DNA of 64,000 bases from Jiangella muralis (GTDB taxonomy: Bacteria > Actinomycetota > Actinomycetes > Jiangellales > Jiangellaceae), in the NCBI RefSeq assembly GCF_001270745.1, contig NZ_LFXL01000042.1:1-64000 (forward strand), written 5' to 3'. A model generated the notes under the pieces. That model had not been told where the DNA came from, ran no database searches, and worked only from the letters and a program-made list of their open reading frames with translations. The position numbers and the translations under genes are program-made. This document shows, piece by piece, positions 59,370 through 64,000 of the stretch. How positions within the stretch are numbered: the first letter of the stretch is position 1; every line of letters begins with the position of its first letter.

Positions 59370-59846
59370 GTGACCGTTCCGACGTTGTACGAGTGGGCCG
59401 GCGGCGCCCCGGCGCTCGAGCGGCTGTTCGCCGTCTTCTACACCCATGTTCGGGCCGATCCCGAGCTGAGCGAGCTGTTCCGCGACATGGACCTGGACCA
59501 TCCGCGGCACGTGGCGGCCTGGCTCGGTGAGGTGTTCGGCGGGCCGCCGGCGTACTCGCGGGAGCGCGGCGGGCACGCCCACATGGTCGGCATGCACCTG
59601 GGCAGGGCGATCACCGAGCGGCAGCGCCGGCGCTGGGTCGAGCTGCTGCAGGACGCGGCCGACGAGACCGGCCTGCCCGCCGATCCGGAGTTCAGGGCGG
59701 CGTTCACCGGCTACGTCGAGTGGGGCAGCCGGATGGCCGTGCTGCTGTCGCAGCCGGGCGCCCGGCCCGGCCCGCCCGAGCCGATGCCGGCCTGGACGTG
59801 GGCGCTTCCGCCGTGGCAGCCGCCCGGCGAGGTCCCGGCCGAGTGA
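59370..59846 (+). CDS. Group II truncated haemoglobin (trHbO-like)
   Basis: This 158-residue haem protein has FAVFYTHVRADPELSELF, a distal segment, and the proximal His in HAHMVGMHLGRAIT (about His76), with the sequence pattern of 2-on-2 globins. It may bind O2 or NO, or manage redox stress. Start GTG 59370 gives VTVPTLYEWAGG. It is divergent from the HxlR regulator, which would suit redox control. Confidence 0.92.
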   Translation: MTVPTLYEWAGGAPALERLFAVFYTHVRADPELSELFRDMDLDHPRHVAAWLGEVFGGPPAYSRERGGHAHMVGMHLGRAITERQRRRWVELLQDAADETGLPADPEFRAAFTGYVEWGSRMAVLLSQPGARPGPPEPMPAWTWALPPWQPPGEVPAE

Positions 59847-59893
59847 TCGGCGGACGCTGTCCAACGCGCCCGCGCGGGTCTACCGTTGATCAC

Positions 59894-60286
59894 ATGTGCG
59901 ACTGGGACGACGTCACCCGCATCGCGACGGCGTTGCCGGAGACGAGCGAGCAGGCCGGGCGCGAAGGACTGCGCAGCTGGCGGGTGCGCGACAAGACCTT
60001 CGTCTGGGAGCGGCCGTTGCGCAAGGCCGACATCAAGGCGCTCGGAGACGCCGCACCGGACGGGCCGATCCTCGGCGCGTGGGTGCCCGACCTCGGGGCC
60101 AAGGAGGCGATCCTCGCCGACGATCCGGAGGTCTTCTTCACCACGCCGCACTTCGACGGGTACTCCATGGTGCTGGTGCGGCTGGAGCGCATCGACGAGC
60201 CAGAGCTGGCCGAGCTGGTGGTCGAGGCGTGGCTGGACCGGGCGCCGAAGAAGGTCGCCCAGGCGTTCCTGGACGACATGCGCTGA
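59894..60286 (+). CDS. MmcQ/YjbR-family protein
   Basis: This 130-residue protein has ALPETSEQAGREGLRSWRVRDKTFVWERP, VFFTTPHFDGYSMVLVRLERID and the C-terminal helix ELVVEAWLDRAPKKVAQAFLDD, matching the MmcQ/YjbR fold. It is a paralogue of the gene at 41293, with low similarity. Start ATG 59894. Function is unproven, maybe DNA binding. It is monocistronic. Confidence 0.85.
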   Translation: MCDWDDVTRIATALPETSEQAGREGLRSWRVRDKTFVWERPLRKADIKALGDAAPDGPILGAWVPDLGAKEAILADDPEVFFTTPHFDGYSMVLVRLERIDEPELAELVVEAWLDRAPKKVAQAFLDDMR

Positions 60287-60304
60287 CGGCGCGGGCCTGT
60301 GTGA

Positions 60305-60898
60305 TCAGCCGGCCGGCCGCACCCGGATGCCGTCGAGCGCCATCGTCAGGACGCGTTCGAGCTGGGCCGGATCGGCGAACGGGTACATCGTGACGCCGCC
60401 GACCAGGCGCAGCACGTCGTCGAAGGAGGCGTCGGGCCGGGCGTCGCCGGAGTCCTGGGCCCGGCGCAGCAGCGGCTGGCCGGCGTCGCCGATGGCCTTG
60501 CGGCAGGTCGCGAAGACCGGGGAGTCGTGGTTGAGCGCCTCGGCGATGGCCCGCTTCGTGGCGGCGTAGCTGACGAACCGGCGCAGCCACCCGGCCAGCG
60601 CGGCCCACGGCGGCAGGCCGGCGAGCTCGTCGGCGGCGCGGCACAGCGCCTCGACCTCGTCGACGTAGACGCTCTCGAACAGGTCCTGCCGGGTGGGGAA
60701 GTGGCGGTAGAGGGTGCCGATGCCGACGCCGGCCCGCCGGGCGATGTCTTCCAGCGACGCGGACACGCCGGCCTCGGCGTACGCCTCGCGGGCGGCGGCG
60801 AGCAGCTTCTCGTAGTTGCGGCGCGCGTCGGCGCGCTTCGGCCGCCGGGCGAAGACGTCGATCGGCCCGCCGGGGGCCGCGCCGTCCGCGTTGGTCAT
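60305..60898 (-). CDS. TetR-family repressor
   Basis: This 197-residue regulator has the HTH SLEDIARRAGVGIGTLYRHFPTRQDLFESVY and a helical ligand domain. ATG 60898 is preferred over a 33-residue extension. It is divergent from an LLM oxidoreductase gene with a perfect 10-bp-arm palindrome between, so it should repress both. Confidence 0.93.
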   Translation of the reverse strand: MTNADGAAPGGPIDVFARRPKRADARRNYEKLLAAAREAYAEAGVSASLEDIARRAGVGIGTLYRHFPTRQDLFESVYVDEVEALCRAADELAGLPPWAALAGWLRRFVSYAATKRAIAEALNHDSPVFATCRKAIGDAGQPLLRRAQDSGDARPDASFDDVLRLVGGVTMYPFADPAQLERVLTMALDGIRVRPAG

Positions 60899-60937
60899 GC
60901 CGTCACCTTCACTCGAGCGCCTTGCAAACGGAGGCAA

Positions 60938-60961
60938 CCCTCCGTATGGTGATACGGAGGG
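60938..60961. promoter_or_regulatory. TetR operator, perfect palindrome
   Basis: CCCTCCGTAT (60938) and ATACGGAGGG (60952) are exact arms with a 4-nt spacer. Another half-site ACGGAGG starts at 60928. It lies 40 bp upstream of the TetR start and 45 bp from the LLM gene, an ideal place to repress both divergent promoters. Confidence 0.85.
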
Positions 60962-61005
60962 ACACCTCCACCTTAGTCGACCGCTTCCGAAGGACACCTC
61001 ACGCC

Positions 61006-61878
61006 ATGAAGGTCGGTCTGCAGATTCCCAACTTCACCTGGCCGAACGGCCCCGCCGCGCTGGGCCCTGAGCTGGCCGCCGTCGCCGGCACCGCCGATCG
61101 GGCCGGGTTCGAGTACGTCGCCGTCATGGACCACTTCTTCCAGATCCGCGGCGTCGGCCCGTCCGAGAACGACATGCTCGAGGCGTACACCACGCTGGGC
61201 TTCCTGGCCGCGCACACCGAGCGGGCCAAGCTGCTCACCCTCATCACCGGCATCCACTACCGCGAGCCGGGCCTGCTGGCCAAGGCCGTCACCACGCTGG
61301 ACGTACTGTCCGGCGGGCGGGCGATCCTGGGCATCGGGGCGGGCTGGAACGAGGAGGAGTCGCGCGGCCTGGGCTTCCCGTTCCCGTCCACCTCCGAGCG
61401 GTTCGAGCGTCTCGAGGAGGCGCTGCACTACCTGCTGCAGCTGTGGTCCGACGACGACGGGCCGTTCGCGGGCCGGTTCACGCAGGCCGAGCGGCTGCTC
61501 AACTCGCCGCAGCCGCTGAGCCGCCCGCGTCCGCCGATCATGATCGGCGGCGGTGGCGAGAAGAAGACGCTGCGGCTGGTCGCGCAGTACGCCGACTCCT
61601 GCAACCTGTTCCAGGGCCCGGAGCTGCTCCGCAAGCTCGACGTGCTGCGCCAGCACTGCGACGACGTCGGCCGCGACTACGACGACATCACCAAGACCGT
61701 CTACCACGTGCTCGACGTCGGCGAGAACGGCGAGCGGACGCAGCAGCTGATCGACGAGCTCGGGCAGCTGGCCGAGCTGGGCTTCGACGTCGCCGTGGGG
61801 TCGGTGCCGACGGTGCCGCGGCTGGACCCGCTCGAGCGCATCGGCGCCGACGTCATCCCGCAGGTCGAGAAGCTCTGA
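61006..61878 (+). CDS. LLM-class F420-dependent oxidoreductase
   Basis: This 290-residue luciferase-like TIM-barrel protein has MKVGLQIPNFTWPNGPAAL, YVAVMDHFFQI, ITGIHYREPGLLAKAVTTLDVLSGGRAILGIGAGWNEEES and PPIMIGGGGEKKTLRLVAQYADSCN, the last typical of F420-dependent members (actinobacteria make F420). GAAGGA precedes the ATG. The substrate is unknown; the divergent TetR repressor probably senses it. Confidence 0.92.
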   Translation: MKVGLQIPNFTWPNGPAALGPELAAVAGTADRAGFEYVAVMDHFFQIRGVGPSENDMLEAYTTLGFLAAHTERAKLLTLITGIHYREPGLLAKAVTTLDVLSGGRAILGIGAGWNEEESRGLGFPFPSTSERFERLEEALHYLLQLWSDDDGPFAGRFTQAERLLNSPQPLSRPRPPIMIGGGGEKKTLRLVAQYADSCNLFQGPELLRKLDVLRQHCDDVGRDYDDITKTVYHVLDVGENGERTQQLIDELGQLAELGFDVAVGSVPTVPRLDPLERIGADVIPQVEKL

Positions 61879-61979
61879 TCGCGACGGTGTCAGTGCCCGC
61901 CCGTAGGGTGGGCTCCCTCCCTAACCGGGCGGGTCATGCCTACCCCATCGCGACGGCGCGCGACCAGCCCTCGCCGTGC

Positions 61980-62075
61980 AGCGCGGCTGGGAGTTGACGG
62001 CGGGGGGCCGGGAGCGGACGGCGGCGGCTGGGAGTGCGCGGCGGCGCGGCTGGGAGTGCGCGGACAGCGGGGGCC
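61980..62075. repeat. Short GC-rich tandem-like repeat
   Basis: GCGGCTGGGAGT-like words occur three times in about 80 bp (near 61983, 62025 and 62047), with GCGCGG or GACGGCGG between. The 262-bp gap 61879-62140 shows no gene. The repeat may be slippage-derived or a spacer. Confidence 0.4.
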
Positions 62076-62140
62076 CGGGCCGCACTCTCGCCCGCTCCTC
62101 CCGTGGCCCGGCGGCGATGGCAGCCGGCCGGGCGCCGCGG

Positions 62141-62728
62141 TCAGCCGCCGGCGAGGGTGCGGAAGTGGCCGAGGTCCCCGCCGCAGACCTGGGTGACCAG
62201 CTCGACGGCGTCGGGGTCGTCCGAGCCGTGCAGCTGCAACGCCAGCACGGTGTTGATCAGCATGCCCTCGGCGAGGAAATGGCTGGCGTCCTCGGGGGAC
62301 AGCCCGGCCTCGTCGCGGACCAGCCGGTAGATCGTCAGGAACCCGTCGCGCCCGACCGGGCCGATGGCGGGGTCGCTGCCGAGGCTGAAGATGTGCAGCA
62401 GTGACAGCAGGATGCCGCGGTCGGCGACCAGTTCGATGTAGGCCTGGCCGAGCCGCCGGGCGACCGGGCGGCCGTCGTCGTCGGCGATGGCGGCCCGGAA
62501 CGCCGCCTCGATGCGGCCGACCGCGCGCCGGGCGACCTCGACGAACAGCGCCTCCTTGCTGCCGAACGTGCGCACGACGTAGGCCTGGCTGATGCCGGCG
62601 GCGGTGGCGATCTGGTCGGTGGTGGCGCCCGCGTAGCCGCGTTCCCCGAACACGACGCTGGCCGCGGCCAGGATCGACTCGCGCCGCTCGGCCGCCGGGA
62701 GCCGTGGTCTCGTCTCCATGGTTGACAT
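62141..62728 (-). CDS. TetR-family repressor
   Basis: This 195-residue regulator has the HTH ATTDQIATAAGISQAYVVRTFGSKEALFVEV and a helical ligand domain (LGQAYIELVADRGILLSLLHIFSLGS). ATG 62728, or ATG 62719, both fit. It is divergent from an MFS exporter gene 64 bp away, with inverted repeats between, so it should repress the pump and itself. Confidence 0.93.
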   Translation of the reverse strand: MSTMETRPRLPAAERRESILAAASVVFGERGYAGATTDQIATAAGISQAYVVRTFGSKEALFVEVARRAVGRIEAAFRAAIADDDGRPVARRLGQAYIELVADRGILLSLLHIFSLGSDPAIGPVGRDGFLTIYRLVRDEAGLSPEDASHFLAEGMLINTVLALQLHGSDDPDAVELVTQVCGGDLGHFRTLAGG

Positions 62729-62735
62729 GTTATCA

Positions 62736-62763
62736 GTCGATTACTACTGTACAAGTAATCAAC
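62736..62763. promoter_or_regulatory. TetR operator for the last MFS pump
   Basis: GATTACT (62739) and AGTAATC (62754) are exact arms spaced by 8 nt; including outer bases the arms match 9 of 10. A third GATTAC occurs at 62765. It lies between the divergent TetR and MFS start codons, in a markedly AT-rich stretch. Confidence 0.65.
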
Positions 62764-62792
62764 CGATTACAACCTGATCGAGAGGTACGGCG

Positions 62793-64000
62793 ATGAACGG
62801 CGTGCGATCCCGGCCGACGTGGCTGCTCATCCTGGCGGCGTCGGTGCCGATGTTCATGGCGGCGCTCGACAACCTGGTCGTGACCAGTGCCCTGCCCGTC
62901 CTGCGACGCGAGTTCGGCGCCTCCATCGAGGAACTGCAGTGGTTCGTCAACGCCTACACGCTGGCCTTCGCGGGGCTGATCCTCGTCGCCGTCGCACTCG
63001 GTGACCGGTACGGCCGGCGCCGGGTGTTCGCGCTCGGGCTGGCGCTGTTCACCGTCGCGTCGGCCCTGTGCGCGGTGAGTGTGGAGCCGTGGCAGCTGAT
63101 CGCCGCCCGCGCGGTGCAGGGCGCGGCCGCCGCGGCGCTGATGCCGTTGTCGCTGACGCTGCTGTCGACGTCGGTGTCGCCGCGGCTGCGGCCGATGGCG
63201 ATCGGCGTCTGGGGTGGCGTGACGGGGCTCGGCGTCGCGCTCGGCCCGCTGGTCGGCGGCGCCGTCGTCGAAGGGCTGAGCTGGCACGCGATCTTCTGGC
63301 TGAACGTGCCGATCGGCGTGCTGTCGCTCCCGCTGGTGCTGGCGGTGCTGCCCGAGTCGTTCGGCCGCCGCGTCCGCATCGACCTTGTCGGCGTCGGGCT
63401 GGCCAGCACCGGGCTGCTCGCGCTGGTCTACGGCATCGTCCGCGCCGAGTCGGCCGGCTGGGGGAGCGCGCCGATCGTGACGACGCTGACCTCCGGCGTC
63501 GTGCTGCTCGCGCTGTTCGTGGCGTGGGAGCGGCGGACGAGGGACCCGCTGCTGTCGCTCGGGCTGTTCCGCGACCGCGGCTTCTCCGCCGCCAACGTGG
63601 TGGGCGTGCTGTTCAGCTTCGGCGTGTTCGGGGCGATCTTCATCCTCATCCAGTTCCTGCAGGTCGTGCAGGGCTACAGCCCGCTGGAGGCCGGCGTGCT
63701 GACGATGCCGTGGACGATGGCGCCGATGGTCGTCGCGCCGCTGGCCGGGCTCGCGGTGCCGCGCCTGGGTACCCGGCTGCCGATCGTCACCGGCCTGGTC
63801 CTCGTGTCCGCGGGGCTGGCCTGGATCGCGCTGGTCATGACCGAGACCGTCGGCTACGGGCGGCTCGTCGGGGCGTTCGTGCTGGCCGGCGTCGGCATGG
63901 GCCTGGTCATCGCGCCGAGCGCCACCGCCGTCCTCGCCACCATCCGCGACGACGACAACGCGAAGGCGTCCGGCACCAACTCGGCGTTGCGCGAGATCGG
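62793..64000 (+). CDS. MFS transporter (EmrB/QacA, DHA2), cut by the window end
   Basis: The first 402 residues are visible; no stop is reached. The start is MNGVRSRPTWLLILAASVPMF with helix 1 motif MAALDNLVVTSALPVLRREFG, then motif A LGDRYGRRRVFALG, motif C-like GLGVALGPLVGG and many hydrophobic helices. DHA2 pumps (14 helices) export drugs and dyes. It is divergent from a TetR regulator and probably repressed by it. GAGAGGT precedes the ATG. Confidence 0.93.
   Translation, partial: MNGVRSRPTWLLILAASVPMFMAALDNLVVTSALPVLRREFGASIEELQWFVNAYTLAFAGLILVAVALGDRYGRRRVFALGLALFTVASALCAVSVEPWQLIAARAVQGAAAAALMPLSLTLLSTSVSPRLRPMAIGVWGGVTGLGVALGPLVGGAVVEGLSWHAIFWLNVPIGVLSLPLVLAVLPESFGRRVRIDLVGVGLASTGLLALVYGIVRAESAGWGSAPIVTTLTSGVVLLALFVAWERRTRDPLLSLGLFRDRGFSAANVVGVLFSFGVFGAIFILIQFLQVVQGYSPLEAGVLTMPWTMAPMVVAPLAGLAVPRLGTRLPIVTGLVLVSAGLAWIALVMTETVGYGRLVGAFVLAGVGMGLVIAPSATAVLATIRDDDNAKASGTNSALREI

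Overview
The window is very GC-rich throughout and its genes are tightly packed. Many start with GTG, and many neighbours overlap by 4 bp (ATGA or GTGA). This coding style points to an actinomycete. The gene content agrees: an IdeR-type iron regulator, an HspR-like (HAIR) site, a Zur-like site, F420-type oxidoreductases (LLM and DDN families), an ECF42 sigma factor, an AfsR/SARP-type regulator and many TetR/ArsR/MarR/AraC regulators. Genus cannot be fixed from the sequence alone. I saw no tRNA, rRNA, CRISPR array, prophage or intact insertion sequence. The region looks like a chromosome arm rich in regulators and small accessory enzymes.

Layout. 0-7.2 kb: a hairpin element, nagA, then a reverse-strand block made of an OmpR-type two-component system, a lipoprotein with a duplicated CMRENG repeat, a membrane-fusion adaptor and a MacB-like ABC transporter. 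7.2-10 kb: a ParA-like ATPase with a basic partner and a 2H phosphoesterase, then ideR with a rhodanese. 10-18.6 kb: a PRPP synthetase with an unusual loop, MarR/VOC, a secreted erythromycin-esterase homologue, an AraC/hydrolase/DHFR-like group, and an SRPBCC-ArsR-SRPBCC operon with two operators. 18.6-24.4 kb: hsp20, a methyltransferase with a coupled 37-residue reading frame, an FmdB-like protein opposite a zinc-independent L31 with a Zur-like box, a large hairpin, an ECF42 sigma factor with a frameshifted DGPF partner, and a flavin disulfide reductase. 24.4-32.6 kb: an M23 peptidase, a ROK regulator opposite a GH63-like hydrolase, and a secreted subtilase.

32.9-37 kb holds the most unusual gene, a 1334-residue protein joining a caspase-like domain, a UPF1-like SF1 helicase and a possible degenerate nuclease fold. 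It is the best candidate here for an undescribed (perhaps defence or stress) system. 37-50 kb: an exonuclease/phosphatase, a Uma2 nuclease, an alcohol dehydrogenase, a KhtTU-like antiporter, AraC regulators, a PhyH oxygenase, a PEP-mutase-like lyase, a ferredoxin-reductase-type enzyme, a DDN protein, and an MFS pump opposite its TetR regulator.

50-64 kb: an SDR, a second DGPF protein, a VOC protein in an odd stretch, a third hairpin element beside an ArsR operator with its SRPBCC partner, a CGNR protein, a SARP/AfsR regulator, an imine-reductase-like enzyme with an HxlR neighbour, a truncated haemoglobin, a TetR/LLM pair with a perfect operator, and a TetR opposite an MFS gene that runs off the end. 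A recurring plan is a small regulator next to one or two enzymes with a readable palindrome between them. Six convergent gene pairs overlap tail to tail.
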